From assembly GCA_905221605.1 (NCBI GenBank), contig CAJNDS010001435.1:495001-542500 (forward strand): 47,500 nt of DNA. The letters are read 5' to 3'. Position numbers and translations under genes: made by a program. Below the pieces are notes generated by a model. The model was given only the letters and a program-made list of their open reading frames with translations. It ran no database searches and was not told the origin of the DNA. Each line of letters begins with the position of its first letter. The stretch's first letter is position 1. This document shows positions 28,613 to 37,525 of the stretch, piece after piece. This DNA comes from Symbiodinium natans. Taxonomy: Eukaryota > Sar > Dinophyceae > Suessiales > Symbiodiniaceae.

Positions 28613-28700
28613 GGGTTACCCTCCTTGTGGGTTCCTACAGTACTTGGCAGCATATGCGGGATACCCCCAATTTGGGACATGCCCGCATAGAGCTTAAGAT
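28613..28700. repeat. Dispersed repeat family F copy
   Basis: Segment gggatacccccaatttggga then catgcccgcatag matches 44975-45062 (ggggtacccccatattggga). Between here and 29065 lies an island (28766-28867) open on both strands (plus: GPPPTLSPAGLCKGGREQGM; minus: QRMARKACPAPSLLCKAQQA). Confidence 0.6.
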
Positions 28701-29065
28701 GAAAGGAAACCCTACAACCCTAACCCTAAACCCTAAACCCTAAACCCTAAAGCCTAAAGCCTACAGTGCTGGGGCCCCCACCGACTCTTTCGCCTGCTGG
28801 GCTTTGCAAAGGAGGGAGGGAGCAGGGCATGCCTTCCTGGCCATTCTTTGGGGAGACTGCACAACCCTCGACCCTAAAACGGGGTTTGGGGTTTAGGGTT
28901 TAGGGTTTAGGGTTTAGGGTTCAGGGTTTAGGGTTTAGGGTTCAGGGGCCACAGTCCCAAACCCTGGGCTCTCAACAAGACGCCCCACACCTCTGAACCC
29001 TGAACTATGTCGAAGGCAGGCGCGGTTGGTTTTCAAGCATTCGAACTTACTGCCGCATGCACTAG

Positions 29066-29206
29066 CTTCATTTGAACGTTGTGCCCCTGCCAAAATTCCA
29101 GCACAAGTGCCCCGAGCCGCCTGGAACCCAACGCCGGGACCTCCAGCCCTTTAGGAATCCGAAACCAATCCGGGATCCCGCGCTGGCTCCTCCTTCACCT
29201 CCACAG
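29066..29206 (+). CDS. Candidate internal exon, Pro-rich
   Basis: Acceptor gcactag|c and donor ccacag|gtggtt enclose 47 codons, phase 0 to 0: VVPLPKFQHKCPEPPGTQRR then DLQPFRNPKPIRDPALAPPS. On the minus strand 29160-29206 also reads well (EPPVEVKEEPARDPGL, with a sumoylation-like VKEE), so strand is uncertain. Confidence 0.43.
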
Positions 29207-29292
29207 GTGGTTCTGGGTTTAGGGTTTAGGGTTTAGGGTTTAGGGTTTAGGGTTTAGGGTTTAGGGTTTAGGGTTGTCAGTAGCCTCGGCAG

Positions 29293-29401
29293 GCAAAGGG
29301 ACTTAAACCCTCTTGGCAGCCTATCAGGGAAGAGTGAAATCCTGGGACGCTCCCACAAATCTTCCCGAGCCCACGAAACTGAGCTTCGTATGGACGTATG
29401 A
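29293..29401 (+). CDS. Candidate terminal exon
   Basis: Acceptor agcctcggcag|g, then QRDLNPLGSLSGKSEILGRS and HKSSRAHETELRMDV to a TGA. Ser/Arg-rich. It is separated from 29206 by a short TTTAGGG block (an ~86-base intron if joined), but the phases do not match directly. It runs into an imperfect inverted repeat (29384-29459). Confidence 0.48.
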
Positions 29402-29656
29402 GGGATCCCCTCACGAGGGATCTACGATACCGGTACCTAGATCCTCATAGCCCACGAAGTCCACCCTAAAGCAGAAGCCCTCAGACCCAAGCTCTCCCAA
29501 ACCCCAAGCCCTATACCCTAAACTCAAAAACCCTAAACCCCAAACCCCAAACCCTAAACCCTAAACCCTAAACCCAAAACCCTAAACCCTAAACCCTAAA
29601 CCCTAAACCCTAAAACCCTAAAACCCAAACCTTAAACCCTAAACCCTGAAGCCTGC

Positions 29657-29706
29657 CTTCGGCTCCTCCTTTTTCTCCTCCTTTTTCGGGGCCTTTGCGC
29701 CCGATG
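29657..29706 (-). CDS. Exon, Lys/Glu-rich (second minus-strand gene)
   Basis: Minus strand after acceptor gttggag|ca: SGAKAPKKEEKKEEPK, a classic lysine/glutamate linker. The donor is a GC type (aag|gcaggc); otherwise the frame runs a little further into a repeat-derived stop. The pyrimidine runs visible on the plus strand are the antisense of these codons. Highly charged, probably disordered. Confidence 0.55.
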
Positions 29707-29803
29707 CTCCAACCCATTCCCCCTAGTTCTCCCTCAAAGGTTTAGGGTTTGGGGTTTAGGGTTTAGGGTTTAGGGCTTAGGGCTTAGGGTTTAGGGTTAG
29801 GGT

Positions 29804-29958
29804 TTAGGGTTTAGGGTTTAGGGCTTGGTTTTCAGGATGAAGAAAGTCTGCAGTCTGATGGCTTTGGTCCAAGAACCCCATCATTTCTTTGTGGCTTGGG
29901 GGGATGCGAAGTGCACGCGACCTGAGGGTGTCGGAGCTTAGCCTCAACTCCCGAATAC
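29804..29958 (-). CDS. Candidate exon (second minus-strand gene)
   Basis: Minus strand after acceptor cttgtag|g: IRELRLSSDTLRSRALRIPP, SHKEMMGFLDQSHQTADFLH, PENQ. Mixed, protein-like composition with His and Met. No clear donor before the repeats; the coordinates run to the in-frame stop. Confidence 0.5.
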
Positions 29959-30469
29959 CTACAAGACTCCTACTTTTTACCCTCAACCATAAGCCCAGAG
30001 TCAGGGGCTCAGGGTTCAAGGTTAGGGTTTAGGGTTCAGGGTTTAGGGTTCAGGGGTTCAGGGTTTACTTAGGGTGGGAGTTTGGGAGTCTCGTGCTTAG
30101 GCGCAGCCCAGGATGTTTGCTCAGAGACCCCACCTTGGTGCTTCTAACGCCTAAACACCTAAGCCCAAAAATCTCTCACGCTGCGCCCTAAACCCTGAAC
30201 CCCAAACCCCAAACCCCAAACCCTAAACCAAAGGGTTCATTCCCCCCTCCCCATCTTGTGTGGAACACCATGCCAAACTTTAAACTCTGAACAAATCATC
30301 GCTACGATGAATTTGGCACCCTAGCAAAAAATCATTACTTTAGCTAATATAGTAACCAAACTTGAACCCTAAACACTAAACCCTAAACCCTAAACACTAA
30401 ACCCCAAACCCTAAACCCTAAACACTAAACCTAAACCCTAAATCCTGAGCCCTAGGCCTAAGATCGGCC

Positions 30470-30548
30470 GAGTTGCAGGGGGGGTGGGCGCCGACTTCGG
30501 CGCCGAAGAGACCACTTTCGTGGTGGCCGGCTGCTTGGACACAGGCTT
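30470..30548 (-). CDS. Exon, Lys/Pro/Ala-rich (second minus-strand gene)
   Basis: Minus strand after acceptor cgctcgcag|a, phase 0: KPVSKQPATTKVVSSAPKSA then PTPPATRP. High third-position GC and a low-complexity basic composition like 29657-29706. The phase matches exon 32047-32136. No good donor is visible, so the lower edge is approximate. Confidence 0.55.
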
Positions 30549-30635
30549 CTGCGAGCGGGGGTTTGGGGTTTAGGGTTTAGGGTTTAGGGTGTAGGGTCTA
30601 GGGTTCAAGCCTGTAGGGCTTTGGGTTTAGCTCAG

Positions 30636-30730
30636 GTCAGAATGGAAGGTTCGGAGTTGCCTCAACCCCGAACCTCAATGAGGTCTCAAGGCTTCTGCCG
30701 GTTTACGGCCCCAAGCTTTCAGGCTTTGAG
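30636..30730 (+). CDS. Candidate exon, possibly first
   Basis: Acceptor tagctcag|g and donor gag|gtacca. One frame reads NGRFGVASTPNLNEVSRLLP then VYGPKLSGFE; another opens at an ATG (30642), MEGSELPQPRTSMRSQGFCR. Both are plus strand, so strand is better supported than frame. Confidence 0.52.
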
Positions 30731-31084
30731 GTACCAGGCCGTTGAAGACTTAGGGTTTAGTAGGGTTTTGGGTTTAGGGTTCAGGGGGGTTTGGGTTTAG
30801 GCTTCACGAAGGCCTGTGGGATCGTGGTTCTGCATGAACTTGAGCAATAATCAGTGAAGATAACGGACCGACATTTTATTGACATGCTGTATATACTACA
30901 CACACACACATATATATATATATATAGTTCTCTCTCTCTCTCTCTTTGTTCACATGCGTGCATGATATGCGTATGTATTGAAATGCTACCATGCGCACCT
31001 ACACATGTTTAGAACTCAAGGCACTTACGCATGTATGCATGCATACAAACTCGTACAACGATTGACACATATAAGTCGACCAAG
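30731..31084. other. Microsatellites, no clear gene
   Basis: Contains a TTTAGGG block (30748-30800), CA, TA and CT microsatellites (30898-30944) and ATGC-rich sequence. Nothing else seen. Confidence 0.7.
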
Positions 31085-31135
31085 GCAGCGGGCAAACGTG
31101 AGAACCCAGCGCCGGCGACGATTGTTTCGGATGAG
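31085..31135 (+). CDS. Weak exon candidate, 17 codons
   Basis: Acceptor gaccaag|g and donor gag|gtgtca, phase 0 to 0, AAGKRENPAPATIVSDE. The frame is open on both sides (upstream TTIDTYKSTK; downstream VSCSPALIRP). The minus strand has an ATG frame as well. Confidence 0.4.
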
Positions 31136-31220
31136 GTGTCATGCTCTCCGGCTCTCATCAGACCTAAACCCTAAACCCTAAACCCCAAAGCCCAAACACC
31201 CTAAACCTCGAAACCTGAAC

Positions 31221-31295
31221 CGGGTGCGAAGTTTGACGGGACTTGCGCGCCGGACCCAAGAGCGTGGCTCAGCTGAACGAAACTTCGTTCATTGA
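31221..31295 (+). CDS. Weak terminal exon candidate
   Basis: Plus frame RVRSLTGLARRTQERGSAER then NFVH and TGA. The acceptor is unclear. From 31296 to 31610 the DNA is less GC-rich and I see no gene. Confidence 0.3.
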   Translation, partial: RVRSLTGLARRTQERGSAERNFVH

Positions 31296-31610
31296 AATAG
31301 CCACTAACATGTCAGATTTGCTTCAAACTTCATAAGCGCATCAATATATCTGTGAGGTCCATATTTGGGGGGCGGGAATACTCTTACCTAAGCACGAAGG
31401 CGCAAAGATTCAATCGGGAAAGACGCAATCGGCCAATAATGGAGCCAAACCTGGATTAGATGGGAACAACAGCACCAGAATAACTTCCGTGAACACTTGA
31501 AAGAACCTAACGCAAAAACTCTGGCTTTTCGGGTCCCGGCAAGTTGGTAGTGTTGGCCAGGAAGCATTCAAGGCTTGCGAAGTTTCAGGGTAAGAACAGG
31601 TATTGCTCAG

Positions 31611-31677
31611 GAAGCACCTTCAACCCGAAGAACCATTTTCAGCCAAAACTGCCCCTGAACCTGGCAGCCCCAAGCTG
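31611..31677 (+). CDS. Candidate internal exon
   Basis: Acceptor ggtattgctcag|g and donor ctg|gttacc: KHLQPEEPFSAKTAPEPGSP then KL. The minus strand has a shorter competitor (VQGQFWLKMVLRVE). Confidence 0.4.
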
Positions 31678-31852
31678 GTTACCCTAAACCCTAAACCCCC
31701 CCCCCCAACCCTAAACCCCAAATCCCAGGTCATAAGCAGGGCAACTATAGCTCTTTTCCCTTATGTCGGGTACGTGATCAATAGTATAGTAATAGCAAAT
31801 AGTGGGCTTCCCTTATAGGACCCCGAGAGTAGTGCTTTCGGAAGCCCCCCAA

Positions 31853-31968
31853 GTAAACCCAGGAGTAACCTAGGAATGAAGGGTACCCTTCTGGGCTTAA
31901 GGGGATTAAACGGGAACCCCAACCCTATTAAAGGAAATAAGGGCCTACCCCGGGTCCCAGCCCAAGTA
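31853..31968. repeat. Dispersed repeat family D copy
   Basis: aacctaggaatgaagggtac then ccttctgggcttaagggg, ending aaataagggcctaccccggg. Same order of motifs as at 28083 and 39893. Followed by CCCTAAA (31975-32046). Confidence 0.75.
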
Positions 31969-32046
31969 ACCCTAAACCCTAAACCCTAAACTCTAAACCC
32001 TAAACCCTAAACCCTAAACCCTAAACCCTAACCCCAAACCCTAAAC

Positions 32047-32136
32047 CCCAAGCTCCTGACCCGCCTTGTCCGCAGCCTTGGCCCGCAGCTCGCGAGGACT
32101 TCGGCGGAAGGAGTTCGCCAGGGTGCCCAGGAAAGC
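32047..32136 (-). CDS. Second exon of secreted-protein gene
   Basis: Minus strand, acceptor cttgcaccag|g and donor ggg|gtttaggg, the donor being the first unit of the following repeat. 30 codons, phase 0 to 0: AFLGTLANSFRRSPRELRAK then AADKAGQELG. Basic amphipathic helix, about 77 percent third-position GC. It continues the signal-peptide exon 32784-32849 in phase. CCCTAAA left, TTTAGGG right. Confidence 0.85.
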
Positions 32137-32570
32137 CTGGTGCAAGGGTTTAGGGTTTAGGATTTAGGGTTTAGGGTGTAGGGTTTAGGGTTTAGGGTTT
32201 AGGGGTTAGGGGTTAAGGTTTAGGGTTTAGGGTTTAGGGTTTAGGGTTTAGGGTTTAGGGTTTAGGGTTTAGGGTTTGGGGTTCGAGGTTGCTTAAGAAC
32301 TGGTTCTGTGGGGCTTTGTAGGGCTTGCAGAGCTTGCTCGAAATGGTTCTGCAAGGTTTTCATGGTATAGATAGTATGTGGTTTAGATGCTTTAGGGCCT
32401 TTAGGGCTTATCGAACTTGAAGGGACCAATGTGCGGATTCGTAGGTAACTAAAGGTCTTGATAAGCTTCGCAGGGTTTCATGAAGATTTATCGGAATATT
32501 CATAGACGTTCTCAGGGCTTAGGACGTCGAAAGCTTACACAAGGCCTGAGCGCTAAAACCCTGAAAGCTT

Positions 32571-32667
32571 GGGATATTCCTCGTTATGCGAAAACAGTCC
32601 TTCATAGGTGGGGGGGTGGGGGACGATACTCCGTATAAAGGACTCTTAGTATAAGGGGGAGCATCCC
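32571..32667. mobile_element. MITE-like element, family B copy
   Basis: Starts gggatattcctcgttatgcg with aacagtcctt and ends aaggactcttagtataaggg then ggagcatccc, an inverted pair of about 25 bases. It lies inside the proposed intron between 32784 and 32136. Confidence 0.85.
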
Positions 32668-32783
32668 AACCTGAAACTCCTAGCCCCAAACCCTAAACCC
32701 TAAACCCTGAACCCTAAACCCTAAACCCTAAACCCTAAACCCTAAACCCTAAACCGCTAACCCTAACCCCAAAGCCCTCACAC

Positions 32784-32849
32784 CATGGTGGGCTCCTCGG
32801 CCGCAACACCCAGGACTACCAGCGTGATGCACAGCGGAAGAACCTTCAT
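32784..32849 (-). CDS. First exon with signal peptide
   Basis: Minus-strand ATG at 32849, 22 codons, phase 0 end, donor atg|gtgtgagg. The peptide MKVLPLCITLVVLGVAAEEP has a short basic start, a hydrophobic core (LPLCITLVVLGV) and an Ala-x-Ala-like cleavage region (GVAAEE), so a typical secretory signal. The product enters the secretory pathway (in these algae possibly plastid, thecal vesicle or cell surface; not decidable here). The next exon is 32047-32136; candidate later ones are 30470-30548, 29804-29958, 29657-29706 and 28311-28433. Confidence 0.88.
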
Positions 32850-33218
32850 GTCGGGGGACTTGGGTTATTTTAGGTGTTGGGGTTTGGGGTTTAGGGTTTG
32901 GGGTTTAGGGTTTGGGGTTTAGGGTTTCGGGTTGAGCGTGCGAATCTAAGTAAACAAGAAAGATTTTTGGGATGCGGGGGGGTTCTGGGACGGATTGGGA
33001 CTCAGGGGCTTCGGGGTTTAGGATCCCCACCCCCCCCCCCACATGTGAGTTTAAAGATTGGGTTGAGGGCGTTTCTGTAGGATTGGATTGAGACTATGCG
33101 GGTTGATCTTCGTTGTTGGGGCCCGCTTGGGCAAAGGAAAAACACTGCATTGCAGGCCCCGAAGCAAAGGCTTGTCGAGGCTTAAATTTAGAGCTTGTGG
33201 GTTTGCCACTGGGCTCAG

Positions 33219-33367
33219 GGTTTGCGGTTTCGGGACGCTGGCTTCGATGGGTCCCTCCCCGGCGCGCCGCCCTACCTCACACCCTGCATAGATGGGAAAC
33301 GGGATGTACACTGGTTCCTGGGTGAGGGGCCACGGTGCATGATTTCCCATTGGCATGCACCGGCGAG
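33219..33367 (+). CDS. Internal exon, plus-strand gene
   Basis: Acceptor actgggctcag|g and donor gcgag|gtgaga, 149 bases, phase 0 to 2: GLRFRDAGFDGSLPGAPPYL, TPCIDGKRDVHWFLGEGPRC, MISHWHAPA. About 70 percent third-position GC and a balanced composition with Trp, His and Cys. The downstream intron (73 bases, CA-rich) ends in cggcatttgcag|g, and the next exon is in phase. A 110-codon minus frame overlaps but lacks good sites. Confidence 0.65.
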
Positions 33368-33439
33368 GTGAGAGAACACACACACACAGATCATCATTGA
33401 ATCATCCATGAATCAACAACCAGTCCTCGGCATTTGCAG

Positions 33440-33662
33440 GAACCCTGCCGGCAATGCAAATCCCCATTGTCACGCACCTGCGATGCGACTTTTCCGAATA
33501 AGATGTGCCTTAAACCCACTCTTGTTAGAAGGCACTGCAGGTGGAGATCCGCCTCAAGATCCGGGTCACGCCACACGGCAAACCCATATAAACCCTGGGC
33601 CCAAAACAACCTCCCAGCTGGGTTTCTGGCTGCGCGCTTCGGCATCACCCGGCGCGCCATAG
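33440..33662 (+). CDS. Following exon of plus-strand gene (strand debated)
   Basis: Continues 33219-33367 in phase after acceptor tttgcag|g: NPAGNANPHCHAPAMRLFRI, RCALNPLLLEGTAGGDPPQD and on to a TAG; an internal donor cactgcag|gtggag may end it earlier. A second plus frame is Cys-rich (PCRQCKSPLSRTCDATFPNK). On the minus strand an ATG frame of 88 codons (33660 to 33394; MARRVMPKRAARNPAGRLFW) with an internal cag|gtgcgtg donor is a serious rival. Confidence 0.48.
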
Positions 33663-33972
33663 TCTGTCCAGCTCACAGGAGGTGCGGCCTAGCATATTTC
33701 GGGCTTAAGGTTTAGGGTTTAGGGTTTAGGGTTTAGGGTCTAGGGTTTAGGGTTTAGGCATCATATGAAGTATGACTAAGGTTGAAGTTTTACTAGGGTT
33801 CAGAGATATAGACCCTAGAATTGCTTTGCCCAGAGATGGGAGTGGCGTGTAGGCGCAGGGTTGAGCGGTCAAAGGGTTTTGGGGGTACAGGGTCCATGGT
33901 ACATGAGGCTTTGGGGGAGGTGAAGTTTTAGGGTTTAGGCGTCCCTCAAGTAGACAAAAAACACCCTAAACC

Positions 33973-34218
33973 CTAGACACTGGTTGGTTTAGGATCTCGG
34001 TGCTTATGGCAGAGGATTCTGGCTTGCCAAAGCATCCGTAGCCTGGAATTCGGCAACTTTAGGGACTCGGGTTTAGGGTTAGGGTTTAACTCAAGGGGGC
34101 TTTTGTGTGTCCAGGGGTCGCAAGGGTCCCTCAAACCTCCACAGGGGAGGTTCGGGCATGAAAACAACCTGCCCTCAACCCTCGACCCTAGCCGGCGAAA
34201 GAAAGGAACACCTCTCAA
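33973..34218 (-). CDS. Open frame, 81 codons
   Basis: Minus strand, no ATG: RRLGSRVEGRLFSCPNLPCG, GLRDPCDPWTHKSPL, then LPNSRLRMLWQARILCHKHR to a stop. The middle (NPNPKPE) is repeat-derived. Could be two exons fused by a short in-frame repeat, or chance. 33670-33970 to the left shows no gene. Plus strand 34188-34265 is also open (RKKGTPLKRHRNQGMAPTPG). Confidence 0.35.
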   Translation of the reverse strand: MRGVPFFRRLGSRVEGRLFSCPNLPCGGLRDPCDPWTHKSPLELNPNPKPESLKLPNSRLRMLWQARILCHKHRDPKPTSV

Positions 34219-34324
34219 AAGGCATCGGAACCAAGGGATGGCTCCTACCCCTGGCTACGGGCACCCTAAATCCTAAACTCTAAACCCTACACCTAAACCC
34301 AAAAGTCTCTAGAGGCTGGGTGTG

Positions 34325-34560
34325 CTGTACTTGGAGGTTCATGGGTAGCTTCGAGTAGGGTTACAACGTAGGTTAGCTACAGCTAGGCCTTTGTCATGAT
34401 GCTTGCAATCACCCTAAACCCTAAACCCTAAACCCTAAACCCTACTTCGAACTAGCCCCGCGTTAGTTTCACAGGCAGGAATTGAGGGAGCAGCCTTGCC
34501 AGGCACTCCAGACTCAGATGTTTGGAGGCTCCTGGGTACTTTTAAGTAGGGTTATAAGTG
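34325..34560. repeat. Two family C copies around CCCTAAA
   Basis: tacttggaggttcatgggta (34328) and ttggaggctcctgggtactt (34514), each followed by agtagggtta, with CCCTAAA between. Between them 34470-34510 has a short plus frame (QELREQPCQALQTQMF). Confidence 0.7.
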
Positions 34561-34683
34561 CCCTAAACCCTACACCCTAAACCCTAAACCCTAAACCCTA
34601 ATCCCTAACCCCTAAACCCCTAAACCCTAAACCCTAAACCCTAATTAGTAGCATAGCTACCATACTAATAATCCTTATAACAC

Positions 34684-34877
34684 CCATGAACCAGCCATTG
34701 AGGGGTGTCCTTGACGACTAGGTACTTGTGCTGCGCCCATGCAAAAGGAATGTGCTTGGGCACTGACAAGTTCTCCTTCATGGACTGCTCGGACGGCTTG
34801 TTCTTGCCCACCCTGAAGCACTTGTTTTTCGTCACCGCAGCCTTGACACGGAGGTCCCCCTCTGAGGTGCGCCAGAT
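34684..34877 (-). CDS. Exon of an unidentified minus-strand gene, 64 codons
   Basis: One of the clearest exons. Minus strand, acceptor cgatggctgcag|a with pyrimidines upstream, donor catgg|gtgtta, 194 bases, phase 0 to 2. Peptide segments: IWRTSEGDLRVKAAVTKNKC, FRVGKNKPSEQSMKENLSVP, KHIPFAWAQHKYLVVKDTPQ, WLVH. Over 80 percent of third positions are G or C. It looks like part of a compact domain; family not recognised. CCCTAAA lies left; an AT-rich unique stretch (34925-35040) and TTTAGGG lie right. Confidence 0.87.
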
Positions 34878-35039
34878 CTGCAGCCATCGAGGCGAGAATA
34901 GGCAAAAGACCACCAACTCTTAAATCCTGAGCTAATTCATGGTTGGGCTAATATAGAAAATTTACTTTTGTTATTCCTTTTTGGGTTTAAGTACCTTTAA
35001 AAAATTTGAAGTGTTACCCAACTATGACAAAGTAAGACC

Positions 35040-35095
35040 ATGAAAGCAAGGTTTCTGGATGGGCGCTTCAAGGAGATCGGGCTTAGATTTCAGGG
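35040..35095 (+). CDS. Candidate first exon
   Basis: ATG at 35040, MKARFLDGRFKEIGLRFQ, then the donor caggg|gtttag supplied by the following TTTAGGG array (35097-35180). The minus strand is open too (LKRPSRNLAFMVLLCHSW). Confidence 0.35.
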
Positions 35096-35435
35096 GTTTA
35101 GGGTTTAGGGTTTAGGGTTTAGGGTTTAGGGTTTAGGGTTTAGGGTTTAGGGTTTAGGGTTTAGGGTTTAGGGTTTCGGGGTTTCGACACAAAGCAAGGA
35201 CACTTTGGGGAGAGGGGGTCATGTCGGGCTTAGGGTTTGGGGTTCAGAGGCAAGGGCCACGAGCGCTCAACTCCAAAATCCCTAAATCCTGAACCCCGAA
35301 ACCCAAAACCCCAAGCCCAAAATCTAAAATTCCCAAACGCTGAACTCCGAAGCCCTAAACCCTAAGTAAGCCCTAAACCCTAAACCCTAAACTCTAAACC
35401 CCATGTCTTAAACCACAAAACCACAAGCTTCCCAG

Positions 35436-35512
35436 CCGGAGCCCGCCTTTCAAAACGTGTCTGGGAGGGGCGTCGCGAGTGAAGCTTGGTGGAGGCCGCG
35501 GGGCAAGCCAAG
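35436..35512 (+). CDS. Candidate internal exon
   Basis: Acceptor aagcttcccag|c and donor ccaag|gtcgtt, 77 bases, phase 0 to 2: PEPAFQNVSGRGVASEAWWR then PRGKP. CCCTAAA left, about 14 TTTAGGG units right (35517-35620). Minus-strand rival: STKLHSRRPSQTRFERRAPA. Confidence 0.48.
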
Positions 35513-35620
35513 GTCGTTTAGGGTTTAGGGTTTAGGGTTTAGGGTTTAGGGTTTAGGGTTTAGGGTTTAGGGTTTAGGGTTTAGGGTTTAGGGTTTAGGG
35601 TTTAGGGTTTAGGGTTTAGC

Positions 35621-36340
35621 GTTTAGGGCCAAGAGTGCCTCCTGCCCTAAACAACACCAAAAAAAGCACCCCAAATGTCCCAAACACCACAAACACCATA
35701 AACCCGAGCCCTCCACTCTAAACCCGAACTAAACCCGAATTAATGATGCAACACACACTCCAAGCCCAATCCAAGAGAACCCAAAGGCCCCCCAATGGCC
35801 GACAAACTCACATCCTCTACTATTAGCCCCCCCCCCCCGAAGAAGGGGTTCAGGGTTCAGGGTTTAGGGTATTCATACATACATACCTCTATATGCGCGG
35901 GTTCAGTACTGAATGTTCGATGTGTGCACACACACACATGTACATGTACATGTGCACAATCTGTAGGGTTCAGACGGTTCCGGGGCCTTCACAATCGGAA
36001 TGTGCGTGGCGACTGACATGGTCAGTTCTCGAAAATAGGGTCCCCCAAACCCTAAACCCTAAACCCTGAAGCCTAAACCCTCAACACTATCGGGGCCGGC
36101 CTTATCATGAGGACATGAAAAAAGGGGACCTAATTTCAAGGAATTGGCCACATGAGGGGCTTAGGTCCTGGGGCTGGCTGCTGCAGTTGGGCCCTCTAAC
36201 CCTAAACCCTAAACCCTAAACCCTAGAGGTTGAAGGCTGAGTTCTTCATGGAGATTAGAATAGGGGGGGGGGTGTACTATAATCCCTATTGCTAGCGCAA
36301 GGGGGAACATCCCTAGTTCAGGGTTTAGGGTTCAGGGTTA
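35621..36340. other. No clear gene; repeats and a solo family B arm
   Basis: Degenerate CCCTAAA-like DNA (35640-35760), an ATG frame with a C run (35795; MADKLTSSTISPPPPKKG), CATA and CA microsatellites (35872-35955), a dispersed segment (36085-36190) and a right arm of MITE family B (36253-36313, ending gcaagggggaacatccc). Confidence 0.6.
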
Positions 36341-36490
36341 GAGGCCACTTGCTGCGACCAGAAACGCACGCTGAGCCCTGCAGCCGGACGAATACTGTCG
36401 AAGCATCTTTTACCATCTATAACCGCGGCGTCCAGAGGTTGGGAGGAGGATCCTGAACCCAAACCCAAAGACAACAACAAAAGTCCATGA
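36341..36490 (+). CDS. Candidate exon, 50 codons
   Basis: Plus frame EATCCDQKRTLSPAAGRILS, KHLLPSITAASRGWEEDPEP, KPKDNNKSP to a TGA. The acceptor may be ggttag|a at its start or accag|a inside. The minus strand is also open (PLDAAVIDGKRCFDSIRPAA). Confidence 0.4.
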   Translation, partial: EATCCDQKRTLSPAAGRILSKHLLPSITAASRGWEEDPEPKPKDNNKSP

Positions 36491-36500
36491 GCCTCTGAAG

Positions 36501-36687
36501 CGTTGAACCACAAGCCTCCACCTCCGCCCACGCCCAAGAAGACGGTAGCCTTCTAGGGGGGGGGCCTCCCTCTACAATGTGGCGGTTGGCAAGCTCCAGA
36601 AGCATTGCTGCCGGACAGCTACCAAATCCGGATGCTGGCTGGAGCTCTGCGGGATCTCAAGAGACGGGACGCCCTGAAGTAGCATAG
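36501..36687 (+). CDS. Candidate terminal exon, 62 codons
   Basis: After cctctgaag|c: VEPQASTSAHAQEDGSLLGG, STMWRLASSRSIAAGQLPNP, DAGWSSAGSQETGRPEVA and TAG. Ala/Ser-rich with moderate third-position GC. The minus strand has an ATG frame (MLLELANRHIVEGG). Confidence 0.42.
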
Positions 36688-36815
36688 GGCACATTCTTTC
36701 GGCTCCGGCTCTGCGCCTTATCATTTTGTGATCCCTAGTCGATGAAGTCGGCGAAAGCCCAAACCCTAAACCCTAAACCCTAAACCCTCAACGGGTTTAG
36801 GGTTTCCAGTCCCAG

Positions 36816-36911
36816 TCTTGACACGTCCCGCATTAAAGAGTTGGAGCACCTCGAGAGACCAGGGACCTACACACTGCACGGAAGCCAAGCAGCCCTGAAC
36901 CCATGTGGGGG
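36816..36911 (+). CDS. Internal exon, unknown protein
   Basis: Acceptor ggtttccagtcccag|t and donor tgggg|gtttaggg, where the donor is the first TTTAGGG unit. 96 bases, phase 2 to 2: LDTSRIKELEHLERPGTYTL then HGSQAALNPCGG. Charged helix followed by a beta-like stretch. CCCTAAA left and about 15 TTTAGGG units right. Confidence 0.73.
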
Positions 36912-37437
36912 GTTTAGGGTTTAGGGTTTAGGGTTTAGGGTTTAGGGTTTAGGGTTTAGGGTTTAGGGTTTAGGGTTTAGGGTCTAGGGTTTCGGGTTTA
37001 GGGTTTAGGGTTTAGGGTTTAGGATATTCGGGGTACCTTATTGGGGTCCTTAGTATAGGACAATCCTACCATGTGAGGGTCTATTTCAGGGTCCCCTGTT
37101 GTCGTAAACTCCCATGTGGCACAAGACCTAAACTGCAAACTCCTAGGGTTTCAAGTTGAGGGTTTATAGGGTCAGTAGGGTGAAGAGGGTTTCAAGGGCT
37201 TAAAGGGATAATAGGATTTACAGGGTTTAAGGGTTTGTAGGGTTTCTAGGGTGTAAACAGGGTTTATAGGCCTTATAGGGCTTATAGGGCTTAGGGTTCA
37301 GGGTTTACGGTTCAGGGGGTTCGAGGCGAGGAGGTGTGCCACGTTCCGGCAGTTGATACAATACTCCACCCCTACTTGGAGGTTCCGGGTACTTATGAAC
37401 CAATTCTAACTGTACTTAGAACCCACTTATGAGTCCC
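36912..37437. other. TTTAGGG array and degenerate repeats
   Basis: TTTAGGG array (36912-37025), loosely repetitive TTATAGGG-type DNA (37140-37320) and a family C copy (37368-37435, cctacttggaggttccgggt). No gene seen. Confidence 0.8.
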
Positions 37438-37525
37438 TTAAGCGCCCGAATGTGGTGATAATTTGGAGTTGAAGGCCTCATAGATCTGCCTGGCATATGG
37501 GAACTTCCCAAAGTAGGCGTACCCC
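37438..37525 (-). CDS. Terminal exon candidate
   Basis: Minus strand after acceptor gtagcaag|g: GYAYFGKFPYARQIYEAFNS then KLSPHSGA and a TAA. Aromatic-rich, GC3-rich and protein-like. The frame is open further upstream into a dispersed repeat. The stop lies inside family C sequence. Confidence 0.6.

Noticed and set aside
33088-33291. P-loop NTPase fragment (GARLGKGKT)
   Set aside because: Spacing does not fit GxxxxGK[ST], and a better supported frame covers part of the region.
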